Shown: positions 9,484 through 17,467 of the stretch, in pieces
Position numbering within the stretch: position 1 is the first letter of the stretch
Layout: every line of letters begins with the position of its first letter
Assembly: GCF_022447245.1 (NCBI RefSeq)
Contig: NZ_JAKVBC010000019.1
Location: 28,391 to 92,390, forward strand
Direction of reading: 5' to 3'
DNA: 64,000 bases
Source: Kordia sp.
GTDB taxonomy: Bacteria; Bacteroidota; Bacteroidia; Flavobacteriales; Flavobacteriaceae
Program-made: the position numbers and the translations under genes
Notes under the pieces: model-generated
Database searches by the model: none
What the model was told of the DNA's origin: nothing
Seen by the model: only the letters and a program-made list of their open reading frames with translations

Positions 9484-9918
9484 ATGGCAATAGTGAACAC
9501 CTACTTATATTTTAATGGAAATTGTGAAAAAGCGTTTGAGTTTTACAAAGATGTTTTCAAAAAAGAAATCACCTATATGGAACGCTATAAAGATGTTCCT
9601 GAAGCCGCAAGACAACATTTTCTGAATTGTAAAGATGAACATATTATGCATGCTACATTGCCAATTAGCGAGGAAACTTTTTTAATGGGAGCTGATGTGA
9701 TTGATCCTAACAAGAAAGATCAAAATGCTGCTGCATTTTTCTCACTAATTGTCAGTACAAAAAGTAAAGAAGAAGCAGATAGTATTTTTAATGCGCTTTC
9801 AAAAGATGGATCAATCAAACTTCCCATGGAGAAGCAATTTTGGGGTTCATATTATGGAATTTGCATGGACAAATTTGGCGTGAATTGGAAAATTAGTTTT
9901 GCGTTAGAAAACAACTAA
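9484..9918 (+). CDS. VOC family protein, PhnB-like
   Basis: 144-residue vicinal-oxygen-chelate fold protein of the PhnB/3-demethylubiquinone methyltransferase-like type. It has the N-terminal strand IVNTYLYFNGNCEKAFEFYKDVF, a central HIMHATLPISEETFLMGAD, and the C-terminal FWGSYYGICMDKFGVNWKISF, the family signature. Such proteins are cytosolic dimers; many have no known reaction. There are no neighbours that would define a substrate. Confidence 0.85.
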   Translation: MAIVNTYLYFNGNCEKAFEFYKDVFKKEITYMERYKDVPEAARQHFLNCKDEHIMHATLPISEETFLMGADVIDPNKKDQNAAAFFSLIVSTKSKEEADSIFNALSKDGSIKLPMEKQFWGSYYGICMDKFGVNWKISFALENN

Positions 9919-9946
9919 ACACACACATAATTAGACTTAAACGATT

Positions 9947-10393
9947 ATGATAAAATATTTAATTTGTTCGATTATACTACTTGCCTCATGTTCAAATACA
10001 GAAAGGATTGAATATCAATTGACACATCCTGACAATGCTGGAGCGCAATATCTAACTATTATAGGATCTGATGTGTTTTATCATGGTAAAGCACTTAAAA
10101 TATCGCCTGATTCCACTAAAACCTCTTATACATATTTCTTATCAAAAACAGTTAATAAAGGGGCAAATCAAAATGGTATTGATGACTTGATGTTTTATGA
10201 CTTCCAATATTCAGATGAGTTGCTTGAAGTTACAGATTTTGACAGTTCCAAACTCAATAAAAATGTACTAATTTCATTTGATACTTATAATTCAATTTGG
10301 GGAGAATTCAGTGGAGATACAATTTCTTTAAAAGCAACAAAGCATATATATGATAGCAGATCAGACAAAATTATATTCACTAGAATCAAATAA
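9947..10393 (+). CDS. hypothetical lipoprotein
   Basis: 148 residues beginning MIKYLICSIILLASC, a lipoprotein signal peptide with lipobox LASC. The remainder is a beta-rich soluble domain with no recognised family. It lies 28 bases after the VOC gene on the same strand and could be co-transcribed with it. Function unknown. Confidence 0.65.
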   Translation: MIKYLICSIILLASCSNTERIEYQLTHPDNAGAQYLTIIGSDVFYHGKALKISPDSTKTSYTYFLSKTVNKGANQNGIDDLMFYDFQYSDELLEVTDFDSSKLNKNVLISFDTYNSIWGEFSGDTISLKATKHIYDSRSDKIIFTRIK

Positions 10394-10466
10394 AACGCAA
10401 AACACTGTGTAGAAATGCTTTAAAAAGCATAATTTCAACAGATGTATATAACTAAAATCTATTTCT

Positions 10467-11601
10467 ATGGACAAACCTACCCACAAACAATTAGAAAGTT
10501 TATTGCAGCTACCTGGTGAAAGAACAAAACCACTTCGAGTGGTTGTCGATACAGACTTTGCGAACGAAATTGATTATTTTTTGCATTAACCTATTTGTTT
10601 TTGCCCAATGATAAAATTAATGTAGAAGCTATTTATGCAGCGCCTTTTTCTTTTTTGGAACGATTAAAAGCACTTTTATCAGCCAATGAATTGATAAAAT
10701 CTAACGCAGAAAATTTGACAGATGCAGAACAAGCACTTGTTGATAAATACAAGAGTCAAATTGAAGCGATTGAAAAACTAGGTGTCGATCCAAAAGATTT
10801 ACTAAAAAAAGGAAGTCATGTTTCCTTGACACCAAAACAAGGAATGGAACGCAGTTATAAGGAATTGAAGAAATTCATGAAACTATTTCCTGAGTTAGAT
10901 ATTCCAATCTACAAATGAGCTACAAATTACATACAGAATAATTGTCCTGAAAGAAGCGAAGCCGTAACGCATTTGATCGATTTAGCACGAAATGCAAGTA
11001 CCTATGATTCTATTTATGTATTAGGTATTGCCTGTGCACCAATTTGGCTTCTGCGCTCATGCTTGCTCCCGATATTAAAGATAAAGTAGTGTTTATCTGG
11101 GACGCTGGTTATCCTACCAATATAACCAATCTCGAAAATACTTCTTTCAATATGACACAAGATATATTGGCTTCTCAACTCTTATTTAGTAGTGGCGTTC
11201 CACTTGTGTATATTCCTGGTTTTTACATAGGTCAGCAACTTGGTTTATCGCAAGTAGATGCTAAAAATTGGTTTAAAAACTCTGGTCCTATTGGAAAAAC
11301 ACTCTACAAAAGATATATGAACAATCAGTTGTTTACTTGGTATGGAAAAGATAAAAATGATCTTTTTGGACAAATATGGAATATTTGGGACTTAATTAAT
11401 ATCTCATGGCTTCTAGATCCAAGTTCGGTTTCTTCGCATACAGTTCCATCTGTAAAACTCACCAATAAGTGTTATTGGAAAAAGATGAAAAATCCTCATA
11501 TTATTCGTGAAGGTTATTATACAAATTACAATAGCATTTTTCCTAAATTCGCAAAAAAACTTCAGGAATATGAAAAGAAAAATAATGCTTCTAAAAAGTA
11601 A
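10467..11601 (+). pseudogene. degraded nucleoside hydrolase
   Basis: Decayed inosine-uridine-type nucleoside hydrolase (ribonucleoside N-glycosidase). The start at 10467 gives MDKPTHKQLESLL and then LRVVVDTDFANEID, the Ca-binding DTDxxNEID motif, where the family continues with DDQFAL. Here the frame breaks near 10580, consistent with loss of one base. Homology resumes in the next frame (FLPNDKINVEAIYAAPFSF, GMERSYKEL) until a TGA at 10916-10918 at IYK-stop-ATNYIQNN, where a Gly is expected. A third lesion near 11037-11041 shifts the frame again just before TNLASALMLAPDIKDKVVFIWD. Two frameshifts and one nonsense codon make this a genuine pseudogene rather than a single read error. Confidence 0.9.
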
Positions 11602-11832
11602 CTAATTGTGCATTGGAGCGCAATTGAGAAGATGAGAAAAGTATGTGTTTTAATTGAATTTCGACTGCGCTCGATTTTACATTTTCAAAAAGTTACATAC
11701 AATTAGTTCCATAACAACAAAGCTATATTGAACTTACGTTTACATATATACCAGTACAACGTTTTAAGCTTTTATTATACATTTCTTGCCGTACATTTTA
11801 TATATTTACTTTTAAAAATTCACACAATATCT

Positions 11833-12675
11833 ATGATTCAAAAAGTATTTTTCACACTCATTGTTTTGTTCATCTACACAAATATGGCTGTCGCGCAAAG
11901 TGACTTTTATATCAAATTAGATCGTAAAGATCGTGTCAAAGAAATAGGAACGCTTACAAATGGAGAAAAAGATGGGTTATTTTTCAAATACAAACGCAAT
12001 GGAAAACACAAATCGTTTGTTTATGAAAATGGTAAAAAACGAAGAGTCAAACTATCAGAAGTTACTGTTGAAAAAAAATACGATCCGCGATCAAAAGGGC
12101 AAATTTTAGAAGAATATTATGGTCTTATAAAGAATGGAAAGCGTGAAGGAATATGGCTTACGTTTAATGATGAAAATGTATTTACTACTGCTTCCTTCTA
12201 CAAAAATGGTGTCTTAGAAGAGGTAATGTATCGCTTTCATACCGATGGAGAAGTCCTTGGGATTGATAAATATGTAAAAGGTGTTAAGAATGGTATTTGT
12301 GAGGAATTTCACAGTGGTGGCGCTTTGCATTATCGTACTGAATATAAAAATGGAAAAATAGTGGATGGCGAACAGATTTATTATTATCCGAACGGAAATA
12401 AAAAGATTGTAAACAATTACAAAGACGGTTTAAAGTTTGGAAAAAGCACCACTTATTATGAGTCTGGAGCGATTGAAATTGAAGGAATATATCGCGATAA
12501 AGGTTTAGCGGAAGGTCCTTGGAAAGAGTACTATGAAAATGGCACTATCAAAGAAGAGTACTATTATAAGCAAGGACTTTTTCATGGAGAATACACCATT
12601 TATGATGAACAAGGAAAAATCCTAGAACAGTATATTTATAAAAATGATAAGCTGATTAAGACGATTATTAATTAG
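11833..12675 (+). CDS. exported MORN/YwqK-like repeat protein
   Basis: About 280 residues from the ATG at 11833, where MIQKVFFTLIVLFIYTNMAVAQ is a signal peptide; an in-frame ATG at 11728 would only prepend a second hydrophobic stretch. The mature part is a series of roughly 20-24-residue repeats of the kind KNGKREGIWLTF, KNGICEEFHSGG, GEQIYYYPNGNKK, GPWKEYYENGTIKEEYYY and HGEYTIYDEQGK. This is the toast-rack/MORN-variant repeat found in proteins labelled YwqK-family antitoxin. In Bacteroidota such proteins are usually exported and of unknown function, and no toxin partner is visible here. Confidence 0.85.
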   Translation: MIQKVFFTLIVLFIYTNMAVAQSDFYIKLDRKDRVKEIGTLTNGEKDGLFFKYKRNGKHKSFVYENGKKRRVKLSEVTVEKKYDPRSKGQILEEYYGLIKNGKREGIWLTFNDENVFTTASFYKNGVLEEVMYRFHTDGEVLGIDKYVKGVKNGICEEFHSGGALHYRTEYKNGKIVDGEQIYYYPNGNKKIVNNYKDGLKFGKSTTYYESGAIEIEGIYRDKGLAEGPWKEYYENGTIKEEYYYKQGLFHGEYTIYDEQGKILEQYIYKNDKLIKTIIN

Positions 12676-12728
12676 ACTTGCTTTGTGCTTGGATTGACTT
12701 AGATTGTTAGACTTGTTATATATACTTA

Positions 12729-12948
12729 ACGTCACTTCGAGTGGTTTTTCGGAATGACATGAAGAAGAATTGTATCGAGAAGTACTTTGAAAATCTAGTG
12801 CTCCTACGCAGATCTCGACACAAAATTTTATTCTAGAATTTCACTCGATCAGACGTTCAGGTTTCTGACGTATTCAAAATTGTTTTGCTTTTAGAGATAT
12901 TAGATACGTCTTTGCGAGAAGTATAGCGACGTGGCAATCTGTCTCTTT
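12729..12948. repeat. dispersed short repeats in a 320-base gene-free gap
   Basis: The gap 12676-12995 holds no gene. It contains one copy of the ACGTCACTTCGAGTG element (12729-12743), also seen inverted at 20922-20935 and in related form at 31572 and 31654. It also contains one copy of a GATACGTCNTTNCGAG...AATCTG element (12903-12941), related to 35524-35561. These look like REP-type short palindromic repeats rather than transposons. Confidence 0.65.
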
Positions 12949-12995
12949 AGTAATACTATTTTTGTTTTTATAAGCTCGATATGAGCATCTATATC

Positions 12996-15347
12996 CTAAT
13001 TCCCTTGTAAGTATGCTTGGTAATACGTGCACTCTCGAATGACTTCTTGGTAGAATTGCGTGTCTTTGTACGATTTCAATTCTTCAAAATTAGACGCGTG
13101 ATCTCCACAAAAATCACCAACAGTATAATTTCCATCATTCCATATTGCATCAAAACACATTGCTGCTTTCGCCTTAAAAAAAGTAGCCTTAGCTTTTATC
13201 TCGTCAGAACTAGTAGTCTCTGTAGCTTTGTCATAATAAAACGTTGCTCTTTCTAACATTCCCGAATCAAATGCTGCATCTTCATCAGACCAATCGTCAT
13301 ATCCTTTGACTGCATTTCTACCATCATTTCCATAATGCAAGTAATGTAGCGTATTTACAAACCAACCCAATTCACTTAAGTTATACCAAGCATTTCCAAG
13401 CATGTAATAGTAAGCACCTGCGTTTACCTCATCTTCTTCTGCCAATGCCTCAAGCTTCATCAATGTTTTAGCTAGTAGCAATTTGTTATCTACATAATGA
13501 TCTTCGTCAATTTCAGGCGCATAAAAAATATCTTTATAGTTTTCATGAAAACGATCGCTTTGTTGTAAAAAATTGATATTAAAATACTCTCTGATTGCCG
13601 CAGAAAAAAGACTGTTTCGGATTCCTTCTCGGTAAAATTGCTTCGGCTTTTTTATTTGACTAAAATAAATAATAGCTTCCTCCAAATCATTCTCTCTTAA
13701 ATAAAACGTTCCTAACATTTCATTGATAAAATCTTCGTTATCTTTTGGAAGCAGACTTACGATAAAATGCTCCAATTCCGTTCTAGAAATAGCCGTAATT
13801 AGCTCTTTAAGCTTCAACAAATCTTTTTCTTCTAAATACTTGTGCTGCTCATAAAAGAAGTTGGAAGCATCAAAATTTGTGGTAAGTACATCGTTTTTAG
13901 CAACTTTATTTTTTGAGTAATGTTTGGATTGATACGATAAAAATTGACCAATTATTTTTTGATCATTCTCTGCATATAACTGTGATATTTTTCGAAAATA
14001 AAAACCGCGTACACCATGATTATTGAATAGGTTTTTGTTTCCTTTTAATTCCAAAAACAGACGATCCATAGCATAGATATCAAATTCTTTTACGTTCAAT
14101 ACTTTTAGTACATAAGCAAAGATGTCTGCTTGATTTTTGTATGCTTTATTGTTATAAGTTTTAGAGAATGTAGCTGTTGCCGCTTCATAATCTTCTTTTG
14201 CAATTTCTATGATGCCTTTAAAGATGGACCAAAGCTCTTTGTTTTTTACCGTTGCATTGTCTAATTGATTGTTAACAATGGTTTCCGCTTTTGACAGATG
14301 ATCGTATACCAACTCATCTTCTTCATTATTGAGATTACCTCCAAAATACATTTCATGAAGCGAGTCAAAATAACGCATTGCCAACACTTCTGCATACGTA
14401 GAATTTGGGTTTATTTTTAATATTTCCTGCAACGCTGCAATGTGATTGCCATAAAATCCCTGAAAGAAATGCACCAATTCGTTTTCACTTGGATGATTAC
14501 TCAAATCCAATCCCAGCATAGGCAAACGCTGCAAACTCAGGAAAACAATGCTTTTTCTGTCTTGAAGATTTTCAAATACTTGCCAAAACTGTTGCAAGCT
14601 TTCTACCTTTTTTCCGTGTTTATACAACATGGTTGCATTGCGTTCCATAGCTCTATAATAAATGTATTTTGAGTTTTCGTCATACTTCATGTACGTTTCA
14701 AACATTTCGTTGGTTTGTGCAGGATTACCCAATTCAAAAGCTAAGCGAACGATTTGAAATCCAATTCTATTTTTCAAAAAAGCATCTTGTGTATTGGCAT
14801 ATAAATCAACGGCTTCCTGATACATTTTTTGCAAATCTTTTTCACTATTCCCAAAACCTTCTCCTTGATACCAAGAGTTTTCCAATTCGTATTTTCCGGT
14901 GTAAATCAACTCGCATTTTTTAGCAAACCAGAAATATTGCAGCAATTCTTTTTTGTTTGGTGAAGCTAGTATGTAACGTTCTAATTCGTTTTTTGGAACA
15001 TAATTTTTAGAGGTATGATCTTTTAAAAACTTGTCAAAATCTAAAAAAGAAGTTCGATAAAACCCTTTTATAATCGCTTCTTTGTCTAGTTTATGATCAA
15101 AATAGCGTTCCCATTCGTTCAAATTATCATAAGAATTCACTTCTGTGGCATTTCCAAAAGGTGCGCAAAAGGTACTATCTAAACAATTTAAAAAAGGATA
15201 TAATGACGGATCCGAAATCAAGGTTTGATCCAACAATAAGATACTACGACTTCCCATGTCATAATAACCGCCACAAAAGCTAAACTTGTATATGTTTGCC
15301 TGCAAGAATAATGGCAGAAATACTATCAGTGCAACTATCTTTTTCAT
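12996..15347 (-). CDS. large exported hypothetical protein, TPR-like
   Basis: 783 residues with signal peptide MKKIVALIVFLPLFLQA. The first 100 mature residues (FSFCGGYYDMG, NCLDSTFCAPFGN) contain several Cys. The rest is strongly alpha-helical with paired-helix patterns such as ELGNPAQTNEMFETYMKY, AEVLAMRYFDSLHEMY and NDLEEAIIYFSQIKKPKQ, suggesting a tetratricopeptide-like solenoid. I do not recognise a family. It begins 4 bases after the end of the lipoprotein gene 15352-16380 on the same strand, so the two are almost certainly one transcript and may form one envelope complex. Confidence 0.7.
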   Translation of the reverse strand: MKKIVALIVFLPLFLQANIYKFSFCGGYYDMGSRSILLLDQTLISDPSLYPFLNCLDSTFCAPFGNATEVNSYDNLNEWERYFDHKLDKEAIIKGFYRTSFLDFDKFLKDHTSKNYVPKNELERYILASPNKKELLQYFWFAKKCELIYTGKYELENSWYQGEGFGNSEKDLQKMYQEAVDLYANTQDAFLKNRIGFQIVRLAFELGNPAQTNEMFETYMKYDENSKYIYYRAMERNATMLYKHGKKVESLQQFWQVFENLQDRKSIVFLSLQRLPMLGLDLSNHPSENELVHFFQGFYGNHIAALQEILKINPNSTYAEVLAMRYFDSLHEMYFGGNLNNEEDELVYDHLSKAETIVNNQLDNATVKNKELWSIFKGIIEIAKEDYEAATATFSKTYNNKAYKNQADIFAYVLKVLNVKEFDIYAMDRLFLELKGNKNLFNNHGVRGFYFRKISQLYAENDQKIIGQFLSYQSKHYSKNKVAKNDVLTTNFDASNFFYEQHKYLEEKDLLKLKELITAISRTELEHFIVSLLPKDNEDFINEMLGTFYLRENDLEEAIIYFSQIKKPKQFYREGIRNSLFSAAIREYFNINFLQQSDRFHENYKDIFYAPEIDEDHYVDNKLLLAKTLMKLEALAEEDEVNAGAYYYMLGNAWYNLSELGWFVNTLHYLHYGNDGRNAVKGYDDWSDEDAAFDSGMLERATFYYDKATETTSSDEIKAKATFFKAKAAMCFDAIWNDGNYTVGDFCGDHASNFEELKSYKDTQFYQEVIRECTYYQAYLQGN

Positions 15348-15351
15348 ACGT

Positions 15352-16380
15352 TTAAAATTTATTGCTTAATTGTTTAATTTCTTCTGCAGAATATTCGTCT
15401 GCTACTTTGGAATTGATATGATAATAAATAATATTAAAATCCTGCGCAGCATATTTTTTGATACGCTTGGCAAGTTCAGTTAAGCTTTGTTCATCAACCG
15501 TTTCAAAACGTATTTTATCATCACCATACAAGTAGTAATTGTCAGCAAACATACCGCTGCTTTCCATAGCATAGTAATTTCCTTCCTTTTTCAAGCCTTT
15601 TAAAGAACTGCTAGGAACATCATTTAGTAATTTTCGAAACCTCCCTTGGTTAAAAACAACTCCCCAAGAAAATAAAGGCAATGCAATATCGTACTCTAGC
15701 GGATACTCTTCTAAGGAAGCGATGTATTTGTCAACGATTTCTATATTCAAAATCGAATTTGTTTCTTCTACTGAAGTGACTTCTCCAACATTATAAAACA
15801 TAATAACACCACTACTTACAGGTGGAATTCCAGTCTTCTCTTTATATTTTACTTGATGTAAACGAATGGTTGCCGATAGTTTGGGTTTTCCCAAGTCCGC
15901 ATAGGAAACTTGTGTTTTAATAGCTTCTAAAAATGCAAAGTAATTTTCGCGAGTAGCCATAGACCAATCGCAATCAAATTGAAGTTCATTTACTTTCAAG
16001 GCATTTCGTTTTACCAACCTTCCAATTTTATCGCTTATGTTTCTTGCCAGTTGTTCCGCTTCTGAAACATTCTTCATTTTCTTAAAAACCTCATTCGTAA
16101 TATATACGACAGGCACCAATTCTTGATCTCTTGTAACTTCTTCTTTAAATTGAATCGTTGCTGTGGGAAGCGGTCCTTTGCTACTTCCCGAATAAGTAAC
16201 ATCAAAAAACTTTGTATAGAGTTTCTTACTCTCAAGCGCACTCAACATTTCCTTTTTTGAAGCATTCAATTCAAAATCAGTGTTCCAATGATAGAAAAAT
16301 ACATCCTTCTTTTTAGATGTGCACGAATATAAAAATAGCAACAACAAGGTCACTATTCCTAGTTTACTAGAATAGTTCAT
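15352..16380 (-). CDS. hypothetical lipoprotein, possible TIM-barrel
   Basis: 342 residues with a lipoprotein signal peptide ending LLLFLYSC. The segment NALKVNELQFDCDWSMATRENYFAFLEAIK, followed by LSATIRLHQV and SSGVIMFYNVGE, has alternating strand and helix character like a TIM barrel, and VNELQFDCDWS resembles substrate-facing strands of glycosidase-type barrels. This is only a structural impression and no catalytic pair can be named. First gene of a two-gene unit with the 783-residue exported protein downstream. Confidence 0.6.
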   Translation of the reverse strand: MNYSSKLGIVTLLLLFLYSCTSKKKDVFFYHWNTDFELNASKKEMLSALESKKLYTKFFDVTYSGSSKGPLPTATIQFKEEVTRDQELVPVVYITNEVFKKMKNVSEAEQLARNISDKIGRLVKRNALKVNELQFDCDWSMATRENYFAFLEAIKTQVSYADLGKPKLSATIRLHQVKYKEKTGIPPVSSGVIMFYNVGEVTSVEETNSILNIEIVDKYIASLEEYPLEYDIALPLFSWGVVFNQGRFRKLLNDVPSSSLKGLKKEGNYYAMESSGMFADNYYLYGDDKIRFETVDEQSLTELAKRIKKYAAQDFNIIYYHINSKVADEYSAEEIKQLSNKF

Positions 16381-16608
16381 ACGGTTTTAATTATATAAAA
16401 ATGAAGAGTGGTACTCAAAGATACAGTTTTTAAACCAAAGAAACGACAGTTATTTTTTTTATAATCTCTATCCATAAGAGTCCATTTGAAAGTAATTTCC
16501 GTAATTAACAGCTCTTTAAAGCACTTAAAACCTTATCACTATTATAGACTTACCATAGGCATACTCCATTGATTTTTAGTAATTTTCTTATAACTTAAAA
16601 CTTCAAAT

Positions 16609-16938
16609 ATGAAAAAAAAGAATTTAAACTTAGGGAAACTTACACTTACTAAATCAAATGTTGCTTCATTAGTACAAAGAGAAAGAATTATGGGAGGTTC
16701 TGGTGTCGGACCAGGCTGTAATTCAGATATTGAATGTACACATACTTGTGTTCAAAATACCTGTACTTCAGTACCACCACCTCAACCCTCAAATAATTGC
16801 CCAACATTTCCTCAATGTTTGACACAAGGGTTTAGTTGTGGTCCTGCATGTTTCCCAACACGAGAAAATTGTGTTACACAACAAACTTGCGATGGAAACT
16901 TTTTATGTGACAATCAACTTCCTGGCGGAGGTTTTTAA
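16609..16938 (+). CDS. Cys-rich RiPP precursor, class I lanthipeptide-like leader (copy 1)
   Basis: 109-residue peptide. The leader MKKKNLNLGKLTLTKSNVAS matches the Bacteroidota class I lanthipeptide-type pattern (repeated LxLxK, then a hydrophobic/Ser segment) and ends at a Gly-Gly site, IMGGSG, around residues 29-30. The predicted core of about 78 residues has 11 Cys, many Thr and Ser, and a Pro-rich middle. No LanB/LanC, radical SAM or export gene lies within the window, so the modification enzymes must act in trans or this is an unmodified Cys-rich peptide. The next gene is a paralogue with the same C-terminal pattern (NCVTQ, GNFLCDNQ). Confidence 0.75.
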   Translation: MKKKNLNLGKLTLTKSNVASLVQRERIMGGSGVGPGCNSDIECTHTCVQNTCTSVPPPQPSNNCPTFPQCLTQGFSCGPACFPTRENCVTQQTCDGNFLCDNQLPGGGF

Positions 16939-16964
16939 TCTATATGTAAACGTATACTATGCCC

Positions 16965-16998
16965 AAAACCTCGAAAAAACACTTCGAGGTTTTTTTTG
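16965..16998 (+). terminator. intrinsic terminator between RiPP precursor genes
   Basis: AAAACCTCGA (16965-16974) pairs with TCGAGGTTTT (from 16984) and is followed by T residues. It lies only 26 bases after the first precursor and 35 before the second, so each precursor is probably an independent transcript. Confidence 0.85.
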
Positions 16999-17032
16999 TA
17001 GCATTTATAATTTCATCACTAAACTTTAAACT

Positions 17033-17350
17033 ATGAAGAAAAGAAATATCGAATTAAAAAAGTTGAAGCTTTCCAAAACAAGGATTGCATCTTTAAAACA
17101 ATCACAACAAGTAAATGGGGGAAATAATACATTTGAAGCCTGTCCTCTTTCCTTTATGAATTGTCCTGATCCGCCATCACCAACAGAAGGCGCTTGTCCA
17201 ACAGGTCCTACAGGTTGTCTTTGCCCATCACAACCACCTATTTGTGCTCCTACTCAACAAGATTGTTTAACGTTACAAAATTGCGTAACACAACACTCAT
17301 GTGGTGGAAATTTTTTGTGCGACAACCAAATACCGAGTGGAATTCTTTAA
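17033..17350 (+). CDS. Cys-rich RiPP precursor, class I lanthipeptide-like leader (copy 2)
   Basis: 105-residue paralogue of the preceding precursor. The leader MKKRNIELKKLKLSKTRIAS has the same LxLxK spacing and is followed by VNGGNN, a Gly-Gly cleavage candidate near residues 29-30. The core has 10 Cys and many Pro and Gly (CPTGPTGCLCPSQPPICAP). It diverges from copy 1 in the middle but keeps the C-terminal DCLTLQNCVTQ and GNFLCDNQIP. A duplicated precursor with a fixed tail and variable centre suggests core diversification. No maturation enzyme is adjacent. Confidence 0.75.
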   Translation: MKKRNIELKKLKLSKTRIASLKQSQQVNGGNNTFEACPLSFMNCPDPPSPTEGACPTGPTGCLCPSQPPICAPTQQDCLTLQNCVTQHSCGGNFLCDNQIPSGIL

Positions 17351-17380
17351 GTTAAATTAAAAACACAGAATAGTATAAAA

Positions 17381-17415
17381 AACAAACCCTAAAAGTGCTG
17401 CTTTTAGGGTTTGTT
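17381..17415. terminator. strong bidirectional terminator hairpin
   Basis: AACAAACCCTAAAAG (17381-17395) and CTTTTAGGGTTTGTT (17401-17415) are perfect 15-base complements around a five-base loop. It lies between the convergent ends of RiPP copy 2 and the E1 gene and can serve both. Confidence 0.9.
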
Positions 17416-17467
17416 ACTTTGTAAGGACATTGTCAAATTAACACATTGACAAATTGCCGAATTGATA

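Noticed and set aside
11833..12675. YwqK-type antitoxin of a toxin-antitoxin pair
   Set aside because: The protein has a signal peptide and no adjacent toxin; the repeat type is shared by many exported Bacteroidota proteins.
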